From contig JAMDCN010000131.1 of NCBI GenBank assembly GCA_023489025.1, positions 1-14,176 of the forward strand: 14,176 nucleotides of DNA, given 5' to 3'. The stretch comes from Deltaproteobacteria bacterium (GTDB taxonomy: Bacteria > Desulfobacterota_E > Deferrimicrobia > Deferrimicrobiales > Deferrimicrobiaceae). Both the position numbers and the translations under genes were made by a program. This document shows, one piece after another, positions 1 to 7,870 of the stretch. The notes below the pieces were generated by a model that had not been told where the DNA came from, did no database searches, and was given only the letters and a program-made list of their open reading frames with translations. Position 1 is the stretch's first letter; each line of letters begins with the position of its first letter.

Positions 1-1
1 C

Positions 2-1090
2 CGGAAAAACGGGATCCTGCAGGTGGAAGCGGAGCACATCTCCGGGTCGGTGTATATAGAGCGCGGAGAGATCATTTCCGCCGTTACCCGGAACATCGCC
101 GGGGAAAAGGCCCTGTTTCGCCTCATTCCCCTCAAGGAGGGAAAGTTCCGCTTCCTTCCGGGAAAGGTCGGTGTCCGACGGACGATCTTCACGCCGAGCC
201 AGCAGGCGATCCTCGAGGGGATGCGGCAGGACGACGAGCTCCGAAGGCTCGGGGACACCCTTCCGCACCCGGCCGACGCCGTCGCCGTCGTCCCGGAGGC
301 CCGTGAGATCGCCGCCGCCGGCGGAGTGATCCGCGAGATCCTTCTGCTGGCGGAGTTCTGCGCCACCGTCGAGGAGATCGTCGACAACTGCGGATTCCCG
401 GACCTCGTGGTCTACGATGCCCTGATCGCGCTCCGGACCCGGGGAGTCCTGCGGTTCGGGAATTTCGACGCGCGCCCCCGGAAGAGCGAATTTCTCCCGT
501 CCGAGGACCTGGCCCGTCTTCGGGCCCGGCTCGAGGACCACGGATCGGGAGCGGGGGAGGCGTCGGGACAGATCGTCTTCTACCTTCCCGACCCTTCGCT
601 CCTCGAGGGATTGCTGATGGCCCTCGGGAAATTCCGGGATTTCGAGGTGGACAACGTATTCTTCTCGCTCCGCCGGAAAGAGGGGATCCCCGCCGGAATG
701 TTCGGGCGCCTCCGCGTGGGGGAGAAATCCTCGATCCGTCTCTACGCCTTTCCGTACCTGCGCGCCCTTTCCCCGCTCTGGTACACTCTCGCGCCCTCTC
801 CGTTGGGGATCGTGATCTTCCTGAAGGACGAGATGTCGGGGTCGCTCGAGAGCCTGATGGCGGTATCGGACTACACCCGCGGCGTCTCCGCCCGGGTCGT
901 GCTGGCCGTCATGGGAAATTCCTTCGCGGACTTCGGCATCGGAGAGAACACCCTCCGTCTCTTCCGGAACCGGGTGGAGCGACTCGGCTGCGCGCTGAAA
1001 GTCCGCGCCATGGAACAGGTCACCGCGGAGGAGATCCGCGACTCCCTCGCCGCCGTCATCCGGCAGTTCCTCGAGGGAGAAAGCGCCTGA
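2..1090 (+). CDS. DUF4388 protein with degenerate GTPase-like C-terminal domain (5' partial)
   Basis: The frame is open to the left edge of the window. The codons before the GTG at base 23 read RKNGILQ, which continues a DUF4388/PATAN-type core (KNGILQVEAEH...GSVYIERGEIISA...GEKALFRLI), so the true start and probably an N-terminal receiver or other domain lie outside. After the core comes a helical, winged-helix-like stretch (about bases 300-480). From about base 565 there is a C-terminal alpha/beta region: GQIVFYLPDPSLLEGLL, then LRVGEKSSIRLYAFPY, LAPSPLGIVIFLKDE and RVVLAVMGN. Its strand order resembles small Ras/MglA-type GTPases, with LYAFPY where LYDTPGQ would stand. No Walker A GxxxxGKS/T is visible, so it is probably a non-catalytic pseudo-GTPase. 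DUF4388 proteins are common in Desulfuromonadia and Myxococcota signalling. The precise role is unknown, and the GTPase resemblance is inference. Confidence 0.8.
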   Translation, partial: RKNGILQVEAEHISGSVYIERGEIISAVTRNIAGEKALFRLIPLKEGKFRFLPGKVGVRRTIFTPSQQAILEGMRQDDELRRLGDTLPHPADAVAVVPEAREIAAAGGVIREILLLAEFCATVEEIVDNCGFPDLVVYDALIALRTRGVLRFGNFDARPRKSEFLPSEDLARLRARLEDHGSGAGEASGQIVFYLPDPSLLEGLLMALGKFRDFEVDNVFFSLRRKEGIPAGMFGRLRVGEKSSIRLYAFPYLRALSPLWYTLAPSPLGIVIFLKDEMSGSLESLMAVSDYTRGVSARVVLAVMGNSFADFGIGENTLRLFRNRVERLGCALKVRAMEQVTAEEIRDSLAAVIRQFLEGESA

Positions 1091-1116
1091 ACGTGTCTCC
1101 CATCGCCTGACCCATC

Positions 1117-1127
1117 TGGTATACAAT
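1117..1127 (+). promoter_or_regulatory. Candidate extended -10 promoter for the TPR / GH57 genes
   Basis: The 73-base gap between the DUF4388 gene and the TPR gene contains TGGTATACAAT, an extended -10 (TG-N-TATACA, overlapping TACAAT). It lies about 37 bases before the ATG at 1164. No good -35 sits at 16-18 bases, which is tolerable for extended -10 promoters. The call rests on this single motif. Confidence 0.35.
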
Positions 1128-1163
1128 GCGAAATCATCGAACGACGAAGGAGCGACCGCGGAG

Positions 1164-1862
1164 ATGGCAGAGAAGACCGGCTTCAGCCGCCGGGACCTGA
1201 AGGGGCCCGACGAATTCATTTCAACATTCGGACGAACCGTCGCCTGGTGCAAGGAGAACCGCTCGAAAGCCGCCGCCGGGACGATCGGCGTCGTCGCCGT
1301 CGTCGCGCTCGCGCTCGGGACCCGGGCGTACCTGCAGTGGGAGGAGAACGCTTCCGCCCGGGACCTGTGGCCGACCCTGAACCGGGCGCAGGAGCTCCTG
1401 CAGGCCCCTTCCGCGGCGGACCCTTCGCAACTGGCGGCCGTCGAGCAGTTCCTCCAGGGGCACGTCAGCAGGCATCCGGACACGCGTGCGACCGTGTACT
1501 CGCTCTACTACCTCGGGACCATCGCTTTTTCCCGCGGGAATTACGATCTCGCGATCACGCGATTCCGGGCGGGAATCGCCACCGGGAAAGAGGCCGGGAT
1601 CATGGAGTATCTCCTTCGGCAGGGGATCGCAAGTTCCCTCGAGGCGAAGGGGGACTTCGCCGCCGCGGCCGCCGCGTATCGCGACGCCGGGGCGGTCGCC
1701 GGGGCGGCCATGAAGACCCAATCAAGGCTGGGCGAGGCGCGCGTCCTTGGGCTTGCCGGGAAAAAGACCGAGGCGGCGGCGCTGTACCGCCTGATCCTCA
1801 AGGAGACCCCGGAAACCCCCCTTCGGGACCTGGTCGAAATCCAGTTGGCGCAGACGGAGTAA
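1164..1862 (+). CDS. Membrane-anchored tetratricopeptide-repeat protein (YfgM-like)
   Basis: This 232-residue protein has a short basic cytoplasmic N-terminus (including KENRSK), one membrane segment at about residues 37-55 (AAAGTIGVVAVVALALG), and a periplasmic helical-repeat region. TPR-like pairs are visible at about residues 108-141 (YSLYYLGTIAFSRGNYDLAI), 148-176 (GIASSLEAKGDFAAAAAAYRDAG) and 185-228 (GEARVLGLAGKKTEAAALYRLIL). The layout matches the YfgM/TPR_21 family, whose E. coli member is an inner-membrane protein associated with the SecYEG-PpiD translocon and periplasmic chaperones. The start is supported by AAGGAG 11 bases upstream. GH57 follows after 25 bases, so the two are probably cotranscribed, but nothing shows a functional link between them. 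Confidence 0.75.
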   Translation: MAEKTGFSRRDLKGPDEFISTFGRTVAWCKENRSKAAAGTIGVVAVVALALGTRAYLQWEENASARDLWPTLNRAQELLQAPSAADPSQLAAVEQFLQGHVSRHPDTRATVYSLYYLGTIAFSRGNYDLAITRFRAGIATGKEAGIMEYLLRQGIASSLEAKGDFAAAAAAYRDAGAVAGAAMKTQSRLGEARVLGLAGKKTEAAALYRLILKETPETPLRDLVEIQLAQTE

Positions 1863-1887
1863 CCTCCTGCCCGGGGGCATCGCGCGG

Positions 1888-4155
1888 ATGAAGCTTCGGG
1901 CATGTTTCCTCTGGCACATGCACCAACCGTATTACAAGGACCCGGAAACGGGATCCTACATCCTTCCGTGGGTCCGGCTTCACGCGATCAAGGATTACGC
2001 GGCGCTTCCGGTGATTTTCCGCGGACACCCGGGCGTACGGCACACGGTCAACCTCGTTCCGTCGCTGCTCGTCCAGGTCCGGGATTACGTGGAAAACGGC
2101 GCGGACGACGTCTTCCTCTCGGTATCCCGCAAGAACGCCCTCGATCTCACGAAGGAGGAGAAGGAGTTCCTCCTCCGGAACTTCTTCTCCGCCTACGCCC
2201 CCACGATGATTCTCCCGCAGCCGCGTTACGCCGAGCTCTTTCGCGGTCACGAAGCGGCGCTTCGCGCCCTGGGGAGGAAAAACGGCGAACCCGGCGGGTA
2301 CGGAGCTTCTGAGTATACCGATCTCGCCACCCTGTTCAATCTGACCTGGTTCCATCCGCTGTTCCGGGAGGAGGACACCGAACTCTCCCGCCTTTGGCGC
2401 AAGGGAAGCGGGTTCACGGAGCGGGAGAAGCATTATGTGCTCGATCACCAGATCGAAGTGATGGGACGGGTCTTCGATGAGTACCGGAGGCTCTCCCGGG
2501 AAGACGGAGGCGAACTTTCCTCTTCCCCGATGTACCATCCGATCCTGCCGCTCCTCATCGACAACCGATCCGCGCTCGACGCCTTCCCGGGGGCCGCGCT
2601 TCCCGGTCTTCCATTTTCCTGGCCCGCGGACGCCCGAATTCAGCTGGAGCGGGGGAGGGGAGTGTTTCATGACCTCTTCGGATCGGATCCCGCCGGGTTG
2701 TGGCCCTCGGAAGGTTCGATCAGCCCCGCGACCCTCGAGATGGCCTCCGGGACCGGATTCCGATGGGCCGCAACGGACGAAATCCTCCTTGCGCGGGCGT
2801 TCGGAAAACCTGTGAGGAGGGATCCGGAGGGAATACCCATCGAACCGGACTGGTTTTATCGCCCCTATGCGGCGGTGACAAAGAGCGGATCGATCCCCGT
2901 ATTCTTCCGGGACCACCGCTTGTCCGATCTGATCGGCTTCGAATATTCCCGTTGGGATGCGCACGATGCTGCCAACAATTTTATTCACAATATCAAACGA
3001 ATATATGATCTCCTGTCATCCGGTGGATCAGGTATTTCCAATAACGAGTACGTCATCCCGGTCATCCTGGACGGCGAGAACGCCTGGGAATATTTCCACG
3101 ATTCAGGAGTATCCTTTCTGGACATATTATTGAGCAAACTTGAACAATTAAGGCCAAATATCGAATTTATCACATTGTCCGATGCCCTCAATGAGATCAA
3201 GGAGATCCGGGAACTTCCCTCCATCCCCACGGGATCCTGGATCGACGGGACCTTCCATATCTGGATCGGGCACCCGGAAGACCACGTCGCATGGGAGATG
3301 CTATCCCGAGCTCGCGCCCTCTTGGAATCGAAGTCAAAAATATATTCAAAGGCAGGGAAGGAAGAACCCCCCGATCTGAAAAAGGCCCTGGACTACCTCC
3401 TTGTCGCGGAAGGATCCGACTGGTGCTGGTGGTACGGGGACGATCATTACACGCCCCACGGTCCCGAATTCGACCGCTTGTTTCGCCACAATATAAAAGC
3501 GGCGTATAAGGCAATGGGTGTTACATCGCCGGATTCAATAGATATTCCAATTATTAAAACCGAGAGGATCGTTCAGGAAAAGAATGTGATTCCCGCCCCA
3601 AGATCCTACATTCAACCCCGGATCGACGGCGTGGTGACATCGTATTTTGAATGGAATTCAGCGAAGAAGGTCGTACCGGCCCCGGGATTCGGCACGATGC
3701 ATCGTGCCGGTCATATCATCCTGTCCTGTTTCTATTATGGGTTCAGTGTCGATGAGATCTTTTTCCGATTCGACCTGGACAAGGTGGCGGTTGAAAATAT
3801 CCATGAGGTAGAACTTGAGATCCTTTTCCAGGAAAAATCCGTCAAGTTCCGTTCCATCCTGGATCCGATCAACGGCCGTTCCACTTGTTCCTTTGTGAAA
3901 ATCGGGGAATCCTGGGGAGAAACTTCTGCCGTGCAAGGCACGGAGAACGATTCCGGGAACGTCCGCGCCGCATTCGAAAAGGTACTGGAACTTGCGATCC
4001 CTTTCGACGCGCTCGATTGCAGGAACGATGAACGACTCGAGTTCTTCGTGACGATCCGGATTCCGGGATCGTTCGGGGAGCGGTGGCCGATCTACGGAAC
4101 GTTTTCCGCCGAACTTCCCGGAACGGATTTCTCGGAGAGGATGTGGCAGGCCTGA
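1888..4155 (+). CDS. Glycoside hydrolase family 57 (alpha-amylase / amylopullulanase-like)
   Basis: This 755-residue protein has the GH57 signatures. Region 1 is FLWHMHQPYY (residues 7-16). The nucleophile motif LWPSEGS carries Glu275. The acid/base motif VILDGENAWEYF carries Asp395. The spacing is close to that of characterised GH57 amylopullulanases. A helical segment (about 455-545) contains GSDWCWWYGDD, as in other COG1449 members. A beta-rich C-terminal domain (about 570-750) closes the chain. There is no signal peptide, so it is probably cytoplasmic and acts on intracellular alpha-glucan or glycogen by retaining cleavage or glucan transfer. Family membership is secure; the substrate cannot be read from sequence. 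The Shine-Dalgarno is weak (CGGGGGC). The second half, roughly bases 2970-3930, is clearly more A/T-rich than the rest of the gene. The gene converges on the methyltransferase. Confidence 0.92.
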   Translation: MKLRACFLWHMHQPYYKDPETGSYILPWVRLHAIKDYAALPVIFRGHPGVRHTVNLVPSLLVQVRDYVENGADDVFLSVSRKNALDLTKEEKEFLLRNFFSAYAPTMILPQPRYAELFRGHEAALRALGRKNGEPGGYGASEYTDLATLFNLTWFHPLFREEDTELSRLWRKGSGFTEREKHYVLDHQIEVMGRVFDEYRRLSREDGGELSSSPMYHPILPLLIDNRSALDAFPGAALPGLPFSWPADARIQLERGRGVFHDLFGSDPAGLWPSEGSISPATLEMASGTGFRWAATDEILLARAFGKPVRRDPEGIPIEPDWFYRPYAAVTKSGSIPVFFRDHRLSDLIGFEYSRWDAHDAANNFIHNIKRIYDLLSSGGSGISNNEYVIPVILDGENAWEYFHDSGVSFLDILLSKLEQLRPNIEFITLSDALNEIKEIRELPSIPTGSWIDGTFHIWIGHPEDHVAWEMLSRARALLESKSKIYSKAGKEEPPDLKKALDYLLVAEGSDWCWWYGDDHYTPHGPEFDRLFRHNIKAAYKAMGVTSPDSIDIPIIKTERIVQEKNVIPAPRSYIQPRIDGVVTSYFEWNSAKKVVPAPGFGTMHRAGHIILSCFYYGFSVDEIFFRFDLDKVAVENIHEVELEILFQEKSVKFRSILDPINGRSTCSFVKIGESWGETSAVQGTENDSGNVRAAFEKVLELAIPFDALDCRNDERLEFFVTIRIPGSFGERWPIYGTFSAELPGTDFSERMWQA

Positions 4156-4161
4156 ACAACG

Positions 4162-4218
4162 GTCTTGCCGAGGACATTAGTGTCCGGTAATGTATATTAT
4201 GTCAAATCAAGGCAAGGC
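4162..4218. repeat. Nested inverted repeats in a convergent intergenic gap
   Basis: The 71-base gap between the converging GH57 and methyltransferase genes holds three inverted repeats. GGACA-TTAG-TGTCC lies at 4172-4185. ACATTA (4174-4179) pairs with TAATGT (4188-4193), as an alternative to the first. An outer pair, GTCTTGCC (4162-4169) with GGCAAGGC (4211-4218), has one G-T wobble. The gap is A/T-rich. Neither strand shows a T-run directly after a stem, so this is at best an atypical bidirectional terminator. Confidence 0.4.
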
Positions 4219-4226
4219 GAGAAAAA

Positions 4227-5030
4227 TCATCGCTTCCGCGCGATCAGGAACTCCCACCCCATAAAAACCCGGTCCACCCTCATCACGAGGAGATCGCACA
4301 AGTCGCGGACTTTCGGGATCCGTTCGAGATACGGGATCTTCGGAAACAACCCGGAAGATTGCGCGGGGATCGACAGGAAGTCGAACAGGAAATCCCGGCT
4401 GACCTCGAAACGGAAATCGACCCGCGTGGTCCGCGTCTCCGGCAGCGATTCGAGGCATGAAACGAGATCTCCGATCGGGACCGCGCCGTACTGGTATTTC
4501 TGTTCGGGGAACGCCTTCCGGATCGCATCCTCCCCTTTTTCGTTGAACAGGCCCGGGTAGTAACTGATGGAGAGGACACCGCCGGGGACAAGAAGGTGGC
4601 TCGCCTGACGCAGCGATTCGGCGAACCCGGGCAGAAGGAAAATCGAGGCCGTGTAGAAAATCGCGTCGAACGCCTCGTTGAAATACGCCGAAAGGTTTTC
4701 CGCGTCTCCCCGGATGAAATAGACGCCCGGCAGGGACTTGCATCGTTCCCTCGCACGCAGGAGCATCCGTTCGCTGATGTCGATCGCGTAGATGCTCGGC
4801 GACCTGCCCGCCAGGGCCTGATGGAGGGCCAGCGTCGAGATTCCCGTTCCGCACCCGACATCGAGGATTCTCTCCGGCCTCGACGGTTCGATCAACTCGA
4901 TCTGCCGCCTCGTCAGCGTTTCGAAAAGATGGTGCCGTTCCTCGAAACGGTCGTATGCATCGGCGCTCTGGTCGAAGTTTTTCTCGATTGCCGTCTTGAA
5001 ACGTCGATCGAAGTCCCTCTCGACGCCCAT
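4227..5030 (-). CDS. Class I SAM-dependent methyltransferase (methyltransferase 11 type)
   Basis: This 267-residue protein has the SAM-binding motif I RILDVGCGTGIST (residues 54-66), the acidic residue after beta-2 in YAIDIS (Asp84), motif DAIFYTASIFLLPGF and motif LLVPGGVLSISYY. The N-terminus (FDQSADAYDRFEERHHLFETLT) resembles BioC/UbiE-type small-molecule methyltransferases, but the substrate cannot be assigned. The start is the ATG at 5030. It overlaps the stop of the upstream diguanylate cyclase as TGATG, indicating translational coupling. A longer open frame upstream (to 5327) lies wholly inside the cyclase gene and reads as basic, low-quality sequence, so I reject it. No membrane segment or signal peptide is seen. 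A role in the same response as the cyclase is inferred only from the coupling. Confidence 0.85.
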   Translation of the reverse strand: MGVERDFDRRFKTAIEKNFDQSADAYDRFEERHHLFETLTRRQIELIEPSRPERILDVGCGTGISTLALHQALAGRSPSIYAIDISERMLLRARERCKSLPGVYFIRGDAENLSAYFNEAFDAIFYTASIFLLPGFAESLRQASHLLVPGGVLSISYYPGLFNEKGEDAIRKAFPEQKYQYGAVPIGDLVSCLESLPETRTTRVDFRFEVSRDFLFDFLSIPAQSSGLFPKIPYLERIPKVRDLCDLLVMRVDRVFMGWEFLIARKR

Positions 5031-7183
5031 CAACCGGGCGCCTTCACGACGACCTGGTTCTTTCCCGACTTCTTGGCGATGTAGGAAGCCTCGTCGGCAA
5101 ACGACACCATCTGATCTTCGGAGACTTCCCCGCTCTCCGAGCTGTAAATTCCTATGCTTACGGTGAGATGTACAGGATCGCTCGCGTTTGGGATGAAGTT
5201 GTGATCGGCGACTTCGGACTTGATCCTTTCGGCGACCATCAGCGCGCCGCCGGGGGTCGACTCGGGAAGAATGACCGCGAACTCCTCTCCCCCATAACGC
5301 GCAATGATATCCGTGGTGCGGGCGCACTTCCGGAGGAGTTCCCCGATCTTCCGAAGGGCGAAGTCCCCCGCCGGGTGTCCGAACCGGTCGTTGAACTGCT
5401 TGAAATCGTCCACGTCGATGATCAGAAGTGACAGGGTATGCCGGTACCTGCGGGCACGATCGAGTTCCCTCCGCAGCGACTGGTAAAATTCCCGATGATT
5501 AAAAAGCCCTGTCAATCCGTCTGTTACAGCCATTATCTTCATGTCGTCATATAGGGATGCCACTTCGAGCGCAAGCCCCGCTTCCGACACGAGGTTCGAG
5601 ATGGGGACGGCGTTTTCCCGGGTCACCACCTTCCCGTTCTCGACGCTCCGGACGACCAGGAGGGCGGAGGCCGGAAAAACTTCACATCGAAGACAGGCGG
5701 TGATCGCTTCGCGATGGATCTCCGGGTTCAAGCCCCCGGTGAAGAACTCCGGCGGAATTTGCCTCAACCAGCATTTCAGATTCTCGGAATAGTAGTTGGG
5801 GCAGGTCCGGTCCGCGCAATTCTTCGCATCCACGCAACGCACCTTCAGGTTTCTCGTCACCGGGAGGCAGAGAACGGGAGAGGAACCGAGGATCGGCTCC
5901 TCCTCCGGAAGATGAGGCAGTTCCCGGGGGGACGCGTGGAGCAGGTTCCCGGACCAGAACGTCCGCGCCAGAAGGGAGCCGGGGTGCCAAAGCGGGATCC
6001 GGAGCGGACTCCCCGAGATGGGATCGGTTTCTCCCTGGAACACGAGATACCCGTCGGCGGAGACCTTCCCGATCAACGTCCCAGGGAAACCGTATCCCTC
6101 CGCGATCCCGCCGAGGAGGATCTCCAAGACTTCGTCGGCCTGGCACGACTGGAGCATCTTCTTGGTGAGCCGGTGGTGCGCCAGCAGATGCTTTTGAGAT
6201 TCGGAAATCTCCCGGATCCGGCGCTCGGTACTCTCCCGGATCGACCGATTTTCCTCTTCCGCTTCGAGACGGCAACGCGACAGAAGGCTGTTGACGGCCC
6301 CGGCGATGTAGCCGGGGGCCGCCCGCGACGGAAGGATCTCGCCTTGCGCGGTGACGGTTTCCGCGACCGCCGCCAACGCCGCCTCCGAGGGCAGGATGAA
6401 CCGCTGGCGAAGGAAGACGAGGGTGCCCATGTTGAAAAGGAAGAAGGCGGCAAGGACGGCCTGCGGCAGGAACGGCAGACGGGAGCTCGCGTCCGGGATG
6501 AACGTCTGCAGGGACCACTCCCCGGAGAGCGCTCCGCCCATCACCGGCGCCTCTCCCCCGAACCTCGATGCGGAACCGCGGAGCGCCGGGAACCCCCCGG
6601 TTGCGCCGAACAGGGTGTGTCCTCCCGGACCGACGATCCGGCAAAGGATTCCTCTCCGCTGGAGATCCCCGAGGTACCCGTCGACGTCCGCGAGGGAAAC
6701 CGCTCCGATTACGTAGCGTTGGTCCTGTCTCGATCCGCCGGTGACGAGGAACCCGAGCGGGAGAACGTGCCCGCCGTTCGGGAGATCCCGTGGCGTCCCC
6801 ATGAAGACGGGAAGTTCTTCCCCCGTCCCGGATCGGATGCGCTGGAAGTTCCAGTCGGCGGGCAGATCGCCGACGACGGTCAGCACGTCGACGTCCCACT
6901 TGACCGGCGCGTTCTCTCGCACCCTCCTCCCCTGCTCCATTGCGGAGGTGAACCGGAGGATCTTTCCCCAGAGGTAGGCGCTGATCTTCGAGGAGACGAG
7001 CGCGCTTTCGCCCGCGACCAGGTCCTTCGAAAGGTCCGCCCGCAAGGCGCCGATGAGACCGACTCCGCACACCAGATTCGCGAGGAGGATGGCGAGCAGG
7101 AAGAGATCTCCCCGAAGGGCGCGCGGTCTTTCCTTTGCCGTCCCGGCCGTCAAGTTCGTCCCAATCCTCCGTGGCGATCTCAA
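5030..7183 (-). CDS. Membrane sensor diguanylate cyclase with cysteine-rich GAF-like region
   Basis: This 717-residue protein has TM1 at about 26-48, a periplasmic sensor region at about 49-240, TM2 at about 241-259, a linker with helical coiled coil (about 300-345, rich in E/R), a GAF-like region (about 345-540) and a GGDEF domain (about 550-712). The active site is RYGGEEF (GGEEF 631-635). RTTD at 622-625 is a canonical inhibitory I-site, so it should make c-di-GMP with product inhibition. The GAF-like part carries six cysteines, C450, C456, C461, C471 (followed by W472), C497 and C500, in a pattern resembling two-CW-type cysteine modules, so metal or redox sensing is plausible. The start is uncertain: TTG at 7183 has little Shine-Dalgarno, while TTG at 7153 lies 12 bases after GGAGG. 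It diverges from the cytochrome operon and is coupled to the methyltransferase. Confidence 0.88.
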   Translation of the reverse strand: MRSPRRIGTNLTAGTAKERPRALRGDLFLLAILLANLVCGVGLIGALRADLSKDLVAGESALVSSKISAYLWGKILRFTSAMEQGRRVRENAPVKWDVDVLTVVGDLPADWNFQRIRSGTGEELPVFMGTPRDLPNGGHVLPLGFLVTGGSRQDQRYVIGAVSLADVDGYLGDLQRRGILCRIVGPGGHTLFGATGGFPALRGSASRFGGEAPVMGGALSGEWSLQTFIPDASSRLPFLPQAVLAAFFLFNMGTLVFLRQRFILPSEAALAAVAETVTAQGEILPSRAAPGYIAGAVNSLLSRCRLEAEEENRSIRESTERRIREISESQKHLLAHHRLTKKMLQSCQADEVLEILLGGIAEGYGFPGTLIGKVSADGYLVFQGETDPISGSPLRIPLWHPGSLLARTFWSGNLLHASPRELPHLPEEEPILGSSPVLCLPVTRNLKVRCVDAKNCADRTCPNYYSENLKCWLRQIPPEFFTGGLNPEIHREAITACLRCEVFPASALLVVRSVENGKVVTRENAVPISNLVSEAGLALEVASLYDDMKIMAVTDGLTGLFNHREFYQSLRRELDRARRYRHTLSLLIIDVDDFKQFNDRFGHPAGDFALRKIGELLRKCARTTDIIARYGGEEFAVILPESTPGGALMVAERIKSEVADHNFIPNASDPVHLTVSIGIYSSESGEVSEDQMVSFADEASYIAKKSGKNQVVVKAPG

Positions 7184-7270
7184 CCTGTATTGAACTTTTC
7201 GGAAAAACTGCCGAATAGTTTACAGGAAACGGCATGAATCCGTGCATCGATCACACGTTCGGGAGGCCCA
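7184..7270. promoter_or_regulatory. Divergent promoter region between diguanylate cyclase and cytochrome operon
   Basis: This 87-base A/T-richer gap must hold promoters for both directions. On the + strand, TTGAAC (7190-7195) and AATAGT (7214-7219) are 18 bases apart and could serve the HAMP/cytochrome operon. An inverted repeat, TTCGG (7198-7202) with CCGAA (7211-7215), separated by 8 bases and extendable to seven pairs with one mismatch, overlaps that promoter and is a candidate operator. I could not pick a convincing - strand promoter. GGGAGG at 7261-7266 is the Shine-Dalgarno for the ATG at 7271. Confidence 0.4.
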
Positions 7271-7870
7271 ATGGTTGATCACCGCCGTCGCAGGTACTGG
7301 ATCGATACCCGGAGCCAGGGACCGTTCCTCCTGAAGATCGCCTCGGTTTGGGCCGCGGGAGTCTTCCTCCTCTGCCTGCTCCTGTATTACCTCGCCGACG
7401 AGGAACTGGGCCGTTCCTTCTACAGCATACACCTCCGCCTCCGGAACACGTGGCAGATCCTCCTTCCCGCGGTGCTCGTCGCGGGAGGAGTGTCGTACCT
7501 CGTCACCATCGGCGCGACCCTCCTGCTCGCACTGCGGGAGTCGCACCGGCTGGGAGGACCGATCCACAAGTTCCGCCTTCTCTTCCGGGAATTGGAGAAA
7601 GGCGCCCTTGACCCCGGTTTCCGCTTCCGGAACGGGGACCTCCTCTTCGATCTCGGGGAGTCGTACCGTGAGGCGCTCCGGGCCCACGCCGACCGGATCC
7701 GCGCCTTGCGGGAGTTGGGGGATCGGGCGGACCGCGCCCTGTCCGAGGTCCGCCTCTCCCTTGGAGCACACGGCCTTCCCCCCGGGGAGATGCACCGGAT
7801 CGATGAATCCGCCGGCGCCCTGGCGCGGCTCCGCGAGGCACTCCGGGAATTCCGGATCGAGCCGTCGTGA
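7271..7870 (+). CDS. Two-TM HAMP-like membrane protein of the cytochrome operon
   Basis: This 199-residue protein has TM1 at about 20-41, a short periplasmic loop with no sensor domain, and TM2 at about 62-88. A HAMP-like cytoplasmic stretch follows: GGPIHKFRLLFRELEKGALDP then FRFRNGDLLFDLGESYREAL (about 95-136), with the conserved Pro97, a Gly before the connector, and an acidic residue at the start of the second helix. A charged helical tail runs to the end. No kinase, GGDEF or chemotaxis signalling domain follows, so it is a HAMP-only protein. It may pass a transmembrane conformational signal or act as a membrane partner for the cytochrome. The start has GGGAGG upstream. The stop overlaps the GTG start of the cytochrome gene by 4 bases (GTGA), so the two are translationally coupled. 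Confidence 0.7.
   Translation: MVDHRRRRYWIDTRSQGPFLLKIASVWAAGVFLLCLLLYYLADEELGRSFYSIHLRLRNTWQILLPAVLVAGGVSYLVTIGATLLLALRESHRLGGPIHKFRLLFRELEKGALDPGFRFRNGDLLFDLGESYREALRAHADRIRALRELGDRADRALSEVRLSLGAHGLPPGEMHRIDESAGALARLREALREFRIEPS

Noticed and set aside
23..25. GTG at base 23 as the start of the first gene
   Set aside because: The frame is open to the window edge and the upstream codons (KNGILQ) continue the DUF4388 core, so this is an internal valine of a truncated gene.
1798..2988. 396-codon open frame antisense to the start of GH57
   Set aside because: It has no domain or plausible start context and overlaps the well-supported GH57 catalytic region.
4177..4187. TTAGTGTCCGG between convergent genes as an insertion-sequence end
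   Set aside because: It reminded me of some transposon termini, but there is no matching partner end, target duplication or transposase in the window.
4227..5327. A 366-residue version of the methyltransferase starting at 5327
   Set aside because: The extra 99 residues lie inside the diguanylate cyclase gene and look like out-of-frame, arginine-rich sequence. The ATG at 5030 gives a normal N-terminus and a TGATG coupling.
5682..7247. Long open frames overlapping the diguanylate cyclase on both strands (521 and 507 codons)
   Set aside because: They are rich in Arg, Gly and Pro with no recognisable domain, as expected of alternate frames in high-GC DNA. The cyclase frame has clear domains.
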